Positions 33,172 through 41,608 of a stretch of 53,706 nucleotides of DNA are shown one piece after another. Numbering within the stretch: position 1 is the first letter of the stretch; every line of letters starts with the position of its first letter. The stretch comes from Treponema sp. (GTDB lineage: Bacteria; Spirochaetota; Spirochaetia; Treponematales; Treponemataceae), in the NCBI GenBank assembly GCA_016296205.1, contig JAEDJS010000006.1:1-53706 (forward strand), given 5' to 3'. The translations under genes were made by a program, and so were the position numbers. The notes below the pieces were generated by a model. It worked only from the letters and a program-made list of their open reading frames with translations, was not told where the DNA came from and ran no database searches.

Positions 33172-34050
33172 ATGGCAATAATAAAACAAAACAAATCGCT
33201 GCAGCTAAAAAATGCTCACTTCTGTCCTATCACAAAGGAACATGTCTGCTGCACTAAAATAGAAAATCTTTCTGTAAAAAATGGAAATGAAATCATTTTA
33301 AAAGATGTTAACCTCCATTTGCACTGTGGCGAACTAACTGCAATTGTGGGACGCAACGGTGCCGGAAAATCAACTTTACTCAAAGCACTTCTGGGAGAAA
33401 TAAAACACTCAGGAACAATTACCTTTGAAGGCGAACGATGTGCATCAAACTGTGAACAGGACAAATCAATTGACCACGATTTAAAATGCAGTTGCCGCAC
33501 AAAAGAAACTTATCTTACAACCAGACCAAGGTTCGGATATGTTCCTCAAAAACTGGAAATAGAAGAAGGAAATCCTATTAGCGTAGAAGACTTTGTTTTA
33601 AGTTGTGTTTCAAAACGTCCGGTTTTTTTATGGAGACGCAAAAAAGATATTCAGCTTGTAAAAGAAATTCTTTCTGTTACATCTACCCAAAACCTTGCAA
33701 AAAGAAAAATAAGTGATTTAAGTGGAGGAGAACTTCAAAGGGTTGTGCTGGCAACTGCAATACATCCTGTTCCAGACATTCTTCTTCTTGACGAACCTGT
33801 AAGTGGTGTAGACAGACAGGGCCTCAAAGAATTCTACAAGCTTGTTTCTTCACTAAGACGGGACTACGACACAACAATTCTTCTTGTAAGCCACGACCTT
33901 GATCTTGTTGCAAAACATGCAGACCGGGTAATTCTTGTAGACAAAGGGATTGCTGCCAGCGGAAAACCAAAAGATGTTTACAGCACAGAAATTTTTAAAA
34001 ACACATTTGGCCAGATTGTAATAAACCAGAATCAGGAGGAAGTTGAATGA
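33172..34050 (+). CDS. znuC: Zinc/manganese ABC transporter ATP-binding protein with Cys/His-rich insertion
   Basis: The 292-residue ATPase energises import of the metal bound by the upstream lipoprotein. Walker A is GRNGAGKST (60-68), Q-loop Gln126 in GYVPQK, signature LSGGELQR (183-190), Walker B ILLLDEP (203-209) and H-loop His241. Unusually, about 30 extra residues (about 88-118) with Cys90, Cys94, His102, Cys106 and Cys108 lie between the Walker A helix and the Q-loop, and the N-terminus adds His16, Cys18, His24, Cys26 and Cys27. A regulatory metal site is inferred; the family normally lacks these residues. Its end overlaps the permease start by four bases. Confidence 0.92.
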   Translation: MAIIKQNKSLQLKNAHFCPITKEHVCCTKIENLSVKNGNEIILKDVNLHLHCGELTAIVGRNGAGKSTLLKALLGEIKHSGTITFEGERCASNCEQDKSIDHDLKCSCRTKETYLTTRPRFGYVPQKLEIEEGNPISVEDFVLSCVSKRPVFLWRRKKDIQLVKEILSVTSTQNLAKRKISDLSGGELQRVVLATAIHPVPDILLLDEPVSGVDRQGLKEFYKLVSSLRRDYDTTILLVSHDLDLVAKHADRVILVDKGIAASGKPKDVYSTEIFKNTFGQIVINQNQEEVE

Positions 34051-34853
34051 ACGCATTTGAATTTGGATTCATGGTAAATGCTCTTCTGGCAATTCTTATT
34101 GTATCTCCACTTTTTGGAAGTCTTGGAACTTTTGTAGTTTCAAATAAAATGGCTTTTTTTAGCGACGCCATTGGTCATTCAGCATTAACAGGAATTGCAC
34201 TTGGCATTCTTTTTGGAATTCGTGAACCAATAGTGGCAATGGTTGGATTCAGCATTATTCTTGGATTTCTGATTATTACGGTGAAGATTAAAGGAAAGCA
34301 GTCAAGTGATACTATCATCGGAGTTTTTTCTTCCACTGCTGTTGCACTGGGACTTGTTCTTTTAAGCGCTACAGGAAATTTTGGAAAATACCAGAGCTAT
34401 CTTGTTGGCGACATTTTAAGTATTCAGCCAAAAGAAATTATTCTACTTTTAATTTGCGGTGTAACACTTACAGTTGTCTGGTTTATTTTTTACAATCAGA
34501 TGATTTTAACAAACCTCCATTCAAGTTTTGCAAAAAGCCGTGGGGTTAAGACTTTTTTAATTGAACAGATTTTTGCACTTATTACCGCAGTAATCGTAAC
34601 GTTAAGTATCCGATGGACTGGACTTCTTGTTATAAACAGTATGCTGGTTTTACCTGCAGCCAGCAGCAAAATGATTTCTAAAAATTTAATGCAGTATATT
34701 TTTTATTCAATTTTGATTTCACTTGTGAGCGGAATAACAGGACTTTTTATCTCATACGGAATTGGATCTGCTGCAGGAGCAACAATCGTTTTAGTTAACG
34801 CATTGCTGTTTGCAGTATGCCTTATTATTTCTAGTTTCAAAAAAATAAAATGA
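34047..34853 (+). CDS. znuB: Zinc/manganese ABC transporter permease
   Basis: The 268-residue protein has about eight hydrophobic segments and matches the ABC-3 metal permease family: SPLFGSLGTFVVSNKMAFFSDAIGHSALTGIALG near the N-terminus, GVFSSTAVALGLVLL, YLVGDILSIQPKEI, FAKSRGVKT and RWTGLLVINSMLVLPAASSKM. It forms the membrane channel for the upstream ATPase and lipoprotein. Its start overlaps the ATPase stop (ATGA) and its stop overlaps the next start (ATGA), so four genes are translationally chained. Confidence 0.94.
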   Translation: MNAFEFGFMVNALLAILIVSPLFGSLGTFVVSNKMAFFSDAIGHSALTGIALGILFGIREPIVAMVGFSIILGFLIITVKIKGKQSSDTIIGVFSSTAVALGLVLLSATGNFGKYQSYLVGDILSIQPKEIILLLICGVTLTVVWFIFYNQMILTNLHSSFAKSRGVKTFLIEQIFALITAVIVTLSIRWTGLLVINSMLVLPAASSKMISKNLMQYIFYSILISLVSGITGLFISYGIGSAAGATIVLVNALLFAVCLIISSFKKIK

Positions 34854-37800
34854 AAGCAGTACTTTTTGACTTAGACGGCACTCTTCTTGATACATTAAAA
34901 GATCTCCATGAGGCTGTAAACTTAACAATGGACCATTACAACTATCCAAGACATACACTGGATGAAGTAAGGCAATATGTTGGTAATGGTCTTGTAAAAC
35001 TTATGGAACGCGCTGTTCCTCAGGAATTGAACCTAAAAGAAACAAACAGGGATTTGTTTGAAAAAATAGTTGAAACTCAAAAAATCAATTACAATAAAAC
35101 GCAATTTCATACAACCTGCCCCTACGAAGGAATAATAGAAACTCTTACGGAACTAAAAAAAGCTGGAATAAAAACTTCAATTGTTACAAACAAACCGGAT
35201 AACAATGCAAAAGATCTTGCTCAAAAATTTTTTGGTGGGTTAATTGATGCCGTTGCAGGTTCAGAAGACAACAAGCCTAAAAAGCCTAATCCATACCAGG
35301 TATTAAAAGCACTGGAAATTCTTGAAGTAAATAAAAAAGATGCTGTATTTGTTGGCGACAGTGACGTTGATATCTGGACAGGAAAAAACTCAGGATTAAA
35401 AACAATCAGCTGCTGCTGGGGATTCAGAAGCGAAAAATTTTTAATTCAAAATGGTGCTCAGAAAATAATTTCAAAACCAGTTGAACTTCTGGAGATTGTG
35501 TTAGGAAAAAAAAATCAAGTTCCACAAAAAATTCAGGGAGAAAATCTTTCTGGAGAAATTGCAAGAGAATTAGACTTTTACAGAATAAGAGAAAAAATTT
35601 CTGAATATGCTTCCACAATTGAAGGCAAGGAAAATATTTTAAATACTGAACCAACAAGTGATTCAAAATCAATCGAAAAAAAGAAAAACCTGTGCCGCCA
35701 GTGGAACAGCTTTGCAACAAGTCTGAATGTTAAGGGCAATAAAAGAATCCAGAGTTTTCCAGAAATAAAACAATGCCTCACTCTTTTTAACGTACAGGGA
35801 ACAACTCTTAAACAGTCAGATCTATTTGCTTTAATGGAATTCTGCAAAAGCGCAGAACAAATCAGAAACAATATTTTTGAAGCAAATAAAGAACTTGGAA
35901 TTCCTGACCTTTACAAAATGGCTTTTAATATGCCAGCACTGGAAGCTCCCCTGAATAAAATTCAAAATGTAATTACAGATGACGGGCAATTAAAAGAACT
36001 TCCTGGAATCCGAGAAATAAAAAAGAAAATTTTTTCACTGCAGCGTGAAGTAGAAAACGCTATGAAAAAATATACTTCCGACAGCACAATGAACAACGTT
36101 CTGCAATCAAACGTTCCGGCATACAGAAGCGACAGAGTTGTACTTGCTGTTAAAAGTGAAAAACGTTCCGAGATAAAAGGAATCATCCACGAAGTAAGTT
36201 CTACGGGGCAGACAGTTTTTATTGAACCGGAAGAAGTTGTATACGCTTCAAACCAGCTCACTCAGGCAGAATTTGAACTGGAAATTGAAACAAGAAAAAT
36301 TCTTACAGAAATTACAGAGCAGTTAAGAGAATATAATGAAGACTTCCATCAGGCTTTAGACACAATTGTTCAATTTGATTTTGCACAAAGCTCCAGCCGT
36401 TACATGATGGAAACAAATGGGGTTTATGCAGATAATTCTCCCTATGGTGAAATTTTTCTAAACGCAGCACGACATCCACTTTTAGGGAACAAAGCCGTGC
36501 CTGTTCATATTAGGATTTCTGTAGGAAAAAAAATTGTAATCATCACAGGACCAAATACTGGCGGAAAAACAGTTACACTAAAAACAGTTGCACTTTTTGC
36601 ACTTTTAAACCAGGCGGGATTTCCTCTTCCAGCAGGAGATGGAACAAAGCTTCCTGTGTTCAAAAAAATCTTTGCAGACATTGGTGATGAACAGTCAATT
36701 GACCAGAGTTTAAGTACATTCAGCAGCCACATGAAAAAAATTGCCTCAGCTGTAGAAAACGCAGACGAACACACACTTATTCTTCTTGACGAGCTTGGAA
36801 GCGGAACAGATCCACTGGAAGGTGGTGCAATAGCCATGGCCGTACTTGATGAACTCATCCAGAAAAAATCTTACGTGCTTGTAACAACTCACCACGGAAT
36901 TTTAAAAAATTACGGTTGGAAAATCGAAAGTTGTATAAATGCCAGTGTTGAATTTGACACAGCAAATTTACAGCCAACATACAAACTGCACATGGGCATT
37001 CCAGGTGAAAGCCACGCAATAGAAATTGCCAGCAAAAATGGAATGAATGAATCAATTATTTCAAAAGCATGCAGTTATATTCAGAGTGAACAGGCAGACG
37101 TAAGCCAGTTGATTAAAGGTCTCACAGAAAAAAACAGAGAATTGGAAAAGCTTCTTGACCAGACAAAGCTTGAAGAAATCAGGCTTATAGAAAAAGACGT
37201 TAAATTAAAGGAACGCATTCTAAAACTTGAACAGCGGGAGCTTGAAATCAAAGAGATGGAAAAAACAAAGAGTACCGACTTTTTGATGGAAAGCAGAAAA
37301 ACACTGGAAAATCTTATACGCCAGATTCGGGAAGGAGAAATTACAAGAGAAAAAACTCTTGCCGCAAAAAAATATATTTCAGATTTAACAGATGCCATTG
37401 AATTAAAAGACATTGAGCTTGAAGAAAATAAAAAAGAACTGGAATCAAAAAACAAAAAATTAGAACAGGAAAAACTTGAAGCTCAAAAACAGATTGCTGC
37501 CAATGGAATGAAGATTTCAAAAGCAAGCCAGCATAAATTGAACAGCAAGAAAACTGGCAAAAAAAGAATGAGCAACAGTGAAGCACTGGCAAAAGCAATT
37601 GCTCCGGAAATTATTAGCCATGAAGAACTTAAATTTGAGCCTGGAGCTGAAGTTATTTTTAACAGACAGACAGGCACACTGATTTCTCTGGTTAAAAATG
37701 GTGTGTGGGCCGTGCAGTTTGGTTCAATTAAAATGAATGTAAAAGAAAAAGATCTGCATCTTGTTAAAAATGGGATTCCTGTTTCTACAAAAACAAATGT

Positions 37801-38089
37801 CAGTGTGGAACTTAACGGCAGCAGTTATATTTCTACAGAAAAACCAGTTTACGAACTGCGGCTACTGGGAATGCGTATGGACGAAGCAATCAAGGCTCTG
37901 GAAAAACAGCTGGATCTTTGTGCAGTTAATAACTTTAAGAATTTTAGCGTAATCCACGGAAAAGGAAACGGAATTCTGCAGCAGGCAGTACACGATTATT
38001 TAAGTCACTACCCTGGGGTTAAAGAATTCAAGTTTGCCGCACCAGAAGATGGTGGATTTGGAAAAACTTATGTAGAAATGAACATTTAA
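34850..38089 (+). CDS. mutS2: HAD hydrolase (phosphoglycolate-phosphatase-like) fused to MutS2
   Basis: One uninterrupted 1079-residue frame. Residues 1-220 form a HAD domain of the phosphoglycolate phosphatase type: FDLDGTLLDT (Asp7, Asp9), SIVTNKPD (Thr113), KPKKPNP (motif III Lys) and VFVGDSDVDIWTG (Asp170, Asp174). Residues ~235-1079 are MutS2: LDFYRIREKISEYAST, the clamp/lever region, Walker A GPNTGGKT (567-574), LILLDELGSGTDPLEGG, TTHHGILK, a long coiled coil (about 745-900) and a C-terminal Smr domain with ELRLLGMRMDEA and VIHGKGNGILQQAV. MutS2 limits recombination and rescues collided ribosomes in other bacteria; Gph removes phosphoglycolate formed by DNA end repair. No internal start with a ribosome site separates the parts. 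It is the fourth gene of the metal-transport operon. Confidence 0.93.
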   Translation: MKAVLFDLDGTLLDTLKDLHEAVNLTMDHYNYPRHTLDEVRQYVGNGLVKLMERAVPQELNLKETNRDLFEKIVETQKINYNKTQFHTTCPYEGIIETLTELKKAGIKTSIVTNKPDNNAKDLAQKFFGGLIDAVAGSEDNKPKKPNPYQVLKALEILEVNKKDAVFVGDSDVDIWTGKNSGLKTISCCWGFRSEKFLIQNGAQKIISKPVELLEIVLGKKNQVPQKIQGENLSGEIARELDFYRIREKISEYASTIEGKENILNTEPTSDSKSIEKKKNLCRQWNSFATSLNVKGNKRIQSFPEIKQCLTLFNVQGTTLKQSDLFALMEFCKSAEQIRNNIFEANKELGIPDLYKMAFNMPALEAPLNKIQNVITDDGQLKELPGIREIKKKIFSLQREVENAMKKYTSDSTMNNVLQSNVPAYRSDRVVLAVKSEKRSEIKGIIHEVSSTGQTVFIEPEEVVYASNQLTQAEFELEIETRKILTEITEQLREYNEDFHQALDTIVQFDFAQSSSRYMMETNGVYADNSPYGEIFLNAARHPLLGNKAVPVHIRISVGKKIVIITGPNTGGKTVTLKTVALFALLNQAGFPLPAGDGTKLPVFKKIFADIGDEQSIDQSLSTFSSHMKKIASAVENADEHTLILLDELGSGTDPLEGGAIAMAVLDELIQKKSYVLVTTHHGILKNYGWKIESCINASVEFDTANLQPTYKLHMGIPGESHAIEIASKNGMNESIISKACSYIQSEQADVSQLIKGLTEKNRELEKLLDQTKLEEIRLIEKDVKLKERILKLEQRELEIKEMEKTKSTDFLMESRKTLENLIRQIREGEITREKTLAAKKYISDLTDAIELKDIELEENKKELESKNKKLEQEKLEAQKQIAANGMKISKASQHKLNSKKTGKKRMSNSEALAKAIAPEIISHEELKFEPGAEVIFNRQTGTLISLVKNGVWAVQFGSIKMNVKEKDLHLVKNGIPVSTKTNVSVELNGSSYISTEKPVYELRLLGMRMDEAIKALEKQLDLCAVNNFKNFSVIHGKGNGILQQAVHDYLSHYPGVKEFKFAAPEDGGFGKTYVEMNI

Positions 38090-38142
38090 TGGTAGGTCAC
38101 TGTAATTTTTTTTATAAATTTATAGAACAAAATATTAAATAT

Positions 38143-38151
38143 TGATATAAT
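38143..38151 (+). promoter_or_regulatory. Extended -10 promoter of pgi
   Basis: TG-A-TATAAT (38143-38151; -10 at 38146-38151) with a poor -35. The leader of about 70 bases carries GAGGAAT before the ATG at 38231. No hairpin terminator was seen between mutS2 and this promoter. Confidence 0.55.
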
Positions 38152-38230
38152 GCAGACACTTGAACAAACCTTTCAACTGGTGCAGCTTACGTTCAAAATT
38201 CTTAATTTTTTTATCCAATAGAGGAATATT

Positions 38231-39823
38231 ATGGCATCCAAAATTAACTGGGAAAATCTCAACAAGATGCAGAACTTCGCAAAACTCAAGGAGTTCAAAG
38301 GTACAGTTTCACTTGCAGAAAAACTGGGTGGTAAAAATGGTGCTGCTCGCGTAGCAGAATGTTCAATTCCAATGAGCAGCGGGCTCACTTACAACTATGC
38401 CGCAAAACAGGTAGACAGCTCCATCATTTCAACTTTCAAAGCTCTTGTTAAAGAAGACCAGCTTTTGGAAAAATTTGCAGCTCTCTACAACGGTGAAGTA
38501 GTAAACACTGGAGAAAACAGACTTGTTCTTCATCAGCTTACCCGAGGACAGCTTGGAAATGATGTTATGGCAGACGGCGTTAACAAAAGAAAATTCTATG
38601 TTAATGAACAGAAAAAAATTGCCGCATTTGCAAATAAAGTTCACGCAGGTGAAATCGTAAACGAAAAGGGTGAACCATTCACAGATGTTTGCCAGATTGG
38701 TATTGGTGGTTCAGACTTAGGTCCACGTGCAATTTATCTTGCATTGGAAAACTGGGCAAAAGCAAACAAAACATTCAAAATGACAGCACACTTCATCAGC
38801 AACGTTGATCCAGATGATGGTGCAGCAGTTTTGAATTCAATCGACCTGGCACACACAATTTTTATCCTTGTTTCTAAATCAGGAACAACTCTTGAAACTC
38901 TTACAAATGAATCATTTGTAAAAAACTTCCTCAAAAAAGCAGGTTTGGATGCATCTAAACACATGATTGCTGTTACTTCAGAAACAAGTCCACTGGCAAA
39001 AAGCCCAGACTATCTTGAAGCATTCTTCATGGACGACTACATTGGTGGCCGCTATTCTTCCAGCTCTGGGGTTGGTGGAGCAGTTCTTAGCCTTGCATTT
39101 GGACCAAAAGTTTTTGACAGATTCCTTAAAGGTGCTGCAGCAGAAGACATTAACGCAACAAATCCAGACGTTACAAAAAACCCAGCACTTATGGATGCAC
39201 TTATCGGTATGTATGAACGCAACATTCTTGGTTACCCAAGCACAGCAGTTCTCCCATACTCACAGGCACTTTCACGCTTCCCTGCTCACCTCCAGCAGCT
39301 TGATATGGAAAGCAACGGTAAAAGCGTAAACAGATTCGGCAAAAAGATTTCTTATGTTACAGGACCTGTTATTTTTGGTGAACCAGGAACAAACGGGCAG
39401 CACTCTTTCTACCAACTTCTTCACCAGGGAACAAACATTGTTCCATTGCAGTTCATTGGATTCAAGAAAAGCCAGTGCGGTAAAGACGTTACAATCCAGG
39501 GATCTACAAGCCAGAAAAAACTTTGCGCAAACGTTGTAGCACAGATTATGGCATTTGCCTGCGGAAAACAAGATGCAGATCCTAACAAATCATTTGCAGG
39601 AGAAAGACCATCAAGCATTATCTGGGGTGAACAGCTTACTCCAGAAAGTATGGGTGCTCTTCTTGCACACTTTGAAAACAAAATTATGTTCCAGGGATTC
39701 TTGTGGAACATTAACAGTTTTGATCAGGAAGGCGTTCAGCTTGGTAAGAAACTTGCAAAAGCAGTTCTCTCACACGAAACTGATGGAGCTCTTAAAGCTT
39801 ACAGCGATATTTTTGGTATCTAA
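38231..39823 (+). CDS. pgi: Glucose-6-phosphate isomerase
   Basis: Pgi interconverts glucose-6-phosphate and fructose-6-phosphate. The 530-residue protein has VCQIGIGGSDLGPRAIYLAL, LVSKSGTTLETLTNE, the substrate-binding DDYIGGRYSSSSGVGG, GTNGQHSFYQLLHQGT with the catalytic His region, and the C-terminal signature FDQEGVQLGKKLAKAV. It is monocistronic, with an extended -10 promoter upstream and a bidirectional terminator downstream. Its regular use of favoured codons suggests high expression. Confidence 0.97.
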   Translation: MASKINWENLNKMQNFAKLKEFKGTVSLAEKLGGKNGAARVAECSIPMSSGLTYNYAAKQVDSSIISTFKALVKEDQLLEKFAALYNGEVVNTGENRLVLHQLTRGQLGNDVMADGVNKRKFYVNEQKKIAAFANKVHAGEIVNEKGEPFTDVCQIGIGGSDLGPRAIYLALENWAKANKTFKMTAHFISNVDPDDGAAVLNSIDLAHTIFILVSKSGTTLETLTNESFVKNFLKKAGLDASKHMIAVTSETSPLAKSPDYLEAFFMDDYIGGRYSSSSGVGGAVLSLAFGPKVFDRFLKGAAAEDINATNPDVTKNPALMDALIGMYERNILGYPSTAVLPYSQALSRFPAHLQQLDMESNGKSVNRFGKKISYVTGPVIFGEPGTNGQHSFYQLLHQGTNIVPLQFIGFKKSQCGKDVTIQGSTSQKKLCANVVAQIMAFACGKQDADPNKSFAGERPSSIIWGEQLTPESMGALLAHFENKIMFQGFLWNINSFDQEGVQLGKKLAKAVLSHETDGALKAYSDIFGI

Positions 39824-39836
39824 TTTATAGACCACA

Positions 39837-39886
39837 TAAAAAAAGCAGTTGAACAGGGAATGTGCTTAGTTCAACTGCTTTTTTTT
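39837..39886. terminator. Bidirectional terminator between pgi and tatD
   Basis: AGCAGTTGAA (39844-39853) pairs with TTCAACTGCT (39870-39879). A T run follows on the plus strand (39880-39886) and an A run precedes the hairpin, giving a T run on the minus strand. It can serve convergent pgi and tatD. Confidence 0.85.
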
Positions 39887-39905
39887 AAACTGATTTTAAT
39901 TCAAC

Positions 39906-40778
39906 TTATAAAAAAAGATTTCTGCAATTCTGATCCACAATATTACAAAGTTCAGCTACAGGCATATTCAAAATTTCGGAAGCAAATTCGTAAGTGTGAA
40001 CCACATTTGAAGGAGTATTCACTGTTCCCCTTTTTGGAACTGGAGCCAGATAAGGAGCATCAGTTTCCAGAAGGATTCTATCTTTTGGAATATAATTTAT
40101 CAGCTGCTTCATATCTTCCATTTTTGATTTTTTTGTATAAGTAATACTTCCGCTTAAACTGATATACCATCCCAAATCCAGAAATTGTTTTGCTTCTTCA
40201 AGTCCGTAACTGTAACAGTGAATTATTCCGTTATGATAACCAGCTTCTTTAATGCATTCCAAAGTATCTTCAAAACCATCACGGGAATGAACTATCACCG
40301 GCCGATTAATTTTTTTTGCAAGCTTAATCTGCATCACAAAAAGCTCACGTTCTCCCTGATAAATTGAATCGGAAAAATCCTTCTGGCATCTTCCATCAAC
40401 GCCGCTGGGATTCCAATGATGGTCAATTCCACATTCTCCAACAGCACCAAAATTGTATTTACCGGAATTTACAAAATCTGTAATTGACTTTTCCAGTGTT
40501 TTAATCTGATTGTATCTGTCTTTAATTGCTTCTACATCCGGCCAGATTCCAATAGTAAACCAGAACATTTTTTTTATTTCTGATTTTTCTTCCTCCGAAA
40601 GACTTGATATTGCTTTTTCAAAAAATTCAACACGGCTGTAAATATCAGAACATCTTGTTCCAATATCCTGAGCAAAAAAAGTTTTATTTTGAATAAAAAA
40701 TTTTAAAAGTTCAGTGGGATTAAAAAGGGGATTAGATTCAAGGCAGTGAGGAAAATGAAAATGAGTATCAGAAAACAT
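39906..40778 (-). CDS. tatD: TatD family metal-dependent hydrolase/DNase
   Basis: The 290-residue TIM-barrel metallohydrolase has FSDTHFHF (first metal pair), GAVGECGIDHHW (catalytic Glu), PVIVHSRDGFEDT (His), GIIHCYSYGLEEAKQFLDLG (His) and LLETDAPYLAP (Asp). TatD enzymes degrade DNA 3' ends and act in DNA repair or turnover; specificity here is untested. ATG 40778 is chosen because GGAG lies five bases upstream; a TTG at 40799 would add seven residues. A decayed relative is found at 46312-46585. Confidence 0.9.
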   Translation of the reverse strand: MFSDTHFHFPHCLESNPLFNPTELLKFFIQNKTFFAQDIGTRCSDIYSRVEFFEKAISSLSEEEKSEIKKMFWFTIGIWPDVEAIKDRYNQIKTLEKSITDFVNSGKYNFGAVGECGIDHHWNPSGVDGRCQKDFSDSIYQGERELFVMQIKLAKKINRPVIVHSRDGFEDTLECIKEAGYHNGIIHCYSYGLEEAKQFLDLGWYISLSGSITYTKKSKMEDMKQLINYIPKDRILLETDAPYLAPVPKRGTVNTPSNVVHTYEFASEILNMPVAELCNIVDQNCRNLFL

Positions 40779-40796
40779 GCAAACTCCAAAATAATT

Positions 40797-40831
40797 CAAA
40801 AAAAAAGACTGCTGCTTAAAAACAACAGTCT
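40797..40831 (-). terminator. Terminator of tRNA-Leu
   Basis: Minus strand: AGACTGTTG/CAGCAGTCT (40823-40831 and 40807-40815, one G-U pair), then a T run (40797-40806). The run ends near the tatD ribosome site, so tatD probably has its own start signal further in. Confidence 0.85.
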
Positions 40832-40836
40832 ACAAT

Positions 40837-40922
40837 TGCCGAGAACCGGAATCGAACCGGCACGGAATTTAACTTCCGAGGGATTTTAAGTCCCTTGTGT
40901 CTACCTATTCCACCATCTCGGC
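40837..40922 (-). tRNA. tRNA-Leu (UAA)
   Basis: The 86-base minus-strand cloverleaf with a long variable arm: acceptor GCCGAGA/TCTCGGC plus A, anticodon stem AGGGA/TCCCT around CTTAAAA (anticodon TAA), variable arm CGGAAGTTAAATTCCG, and T arm CCGG-TTCGAAT-CCGG. CCA is not encoded. Confidence 0.96.
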
Positions 40923-40932
40923 AATGGTAAAT

Positions 40933-40961
40933 AGTATATACTATTTTAAAATTTTGTTCAA
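40933..40961 (-). promoter_or_regulatory. Promoter of tRNA-Leu
   Basis: Minus strand TTGAAC (40956-40961), 17 bases, TATACT (40933-40938), ten bases before the tRNA. The -10 lies in the palindrome ATAGTATATACTAT, which resembles the half sites at the umuDC promoter but is explained by the promoter itself. Confidence 0.65.
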
Positions 40962-40964
40962 GTA

Positions 40965-41519
40965 CTAGCGAACCAGACTGAACAAATCACTGATTGTATC
41001 TCTCCAGCCTGCCCTAGTCTCCTGGTTTTCCCATTCAATTATTTTTTTAATAGTAAAATGTTTTACATCATGAACATTAGGATAGTTTATAACCCCAAAT
41101 CTTCCCTGTCCAATGTATGCAATTTTATCCCCTGGTTCCAATTTTTCTGTTTTGGAAACTTCATTCAGGGCGCAGTCAAAATGAACAGGTTTGTCAGACA
41201 TTCTATCGGTTAAAGCGCTTCCTAAATCCTGAATAACCTGTTTGCAGTAAGGACATTCAAGTTGATTTGAACTTTTAAACTTTTTAATTGCATTGTTTTC
41301 TTCTGCAATCTGCTGACTTGTTACCAGAACGTTTTTAGAAGGCACAAATTTTTTAGCAGGATCAATATACATTCCCTGATGATTAAGATTCTGATATGAC
41401 CTCTGTTTGCTGCTTACAACATTATTACTATGATTATTTGGGTGATTATTATGTTCGCTGGTATTTTTATTAGAATTCTTGTTTCTCCAGCCATGTCTGG
41501 ATCTTCTATCTTTACTCAT
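40965..41519 (-). CDS. Hypothetical protein with Asn/His/Arg-rich N-terminus and CxxC...HxxC zinc knuckle
   Basis: The 184-residue protein is not recognised. Residues 1-40 are low complexity (SRHGWRNKNSNKN, HNNHPNNHSNN). The middle has CPYCKQVIQDLG followed about 20 residues later by HFDCALNEV, a likely CxxC/HxxC zinc site. The C-terminal part (GDKIAYIGQGRFGVINYPN) looks like a small beta domain. It may bind nucleic acid, given the basic low-complexity tail and zinc site, but this is inference. The ATG is six bases from an extended -10 box without a ribosome site. A terminator isolates it from the rpsP operon. Confidence 0.75.
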   Translation of the reverse strand: MSKDRRSRHGWRNKNSNKNTSEHNNHPNNHSNNVVSSKQRSYQNLNHQGMYIDPAKKFVPSKNVLVTSQQIAEENNAIKKFKSSNQLECPYCKQVIQDLGSALTDRMSDKPVHFDCALNEVSKTEKLEPGDKIAYIGQGRFGVINYPNVHDVKHFTIKKIIEWENQETRAGWRDTISDLFSLVR

Positions 41520-41525
41520 ATTAAT

Positions 41526-41534
41526 ATTATATCA
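41526..41534 (-). promoter_or_regulatory. Extended -10 promoter of the 184-residue gene, leaderless geometry
   Basis: Minus strand TG-A-TATAAT (-10 at 41526-41531). The ATG (41519) is six bases away and no ribosome site fits between, so the transcript should start at the ATG. The -35 region is only a T run. Confidence 0.6.
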
Positions 41535-41543
41535 CAAATTAAA

Positions 41544-41591
41544 ATAAAAAAAAAGCACAAAACCTACAGCCACGGTCTTGTGCTTTTTTTC
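41544..41591. terminator. Terminator at the end of the rpsP-yraN operon
   Basis: AAGCACAA (41553-41560) and TTGTGCTT (41578-41585) form a stem. A T run follows on the plus strand, and an A run before the stem gives a long T run on the minus strand, the direction of the rpsP operon. Confidence 0.82.
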
Positions 41592-41608
41592 CCACCCTAA
41601 AATTTATT

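Noticed and set aside
38150..38222. Short frame (MQTLEQTF...) in the pgi leader as a regulatory peptide
   Set aside because: Its ATG overlaps the promoter -10, so it would not be in the transcript.
40931..40944. ATAGTATATACTAT near tRNA-Leu as a second copy of the umuDC operator
   Set aside because: The palindrome is mostly the TATACT -10 box of the tRNA promoter and lacks the ATTTGTATAGTAT half-site arrangement.
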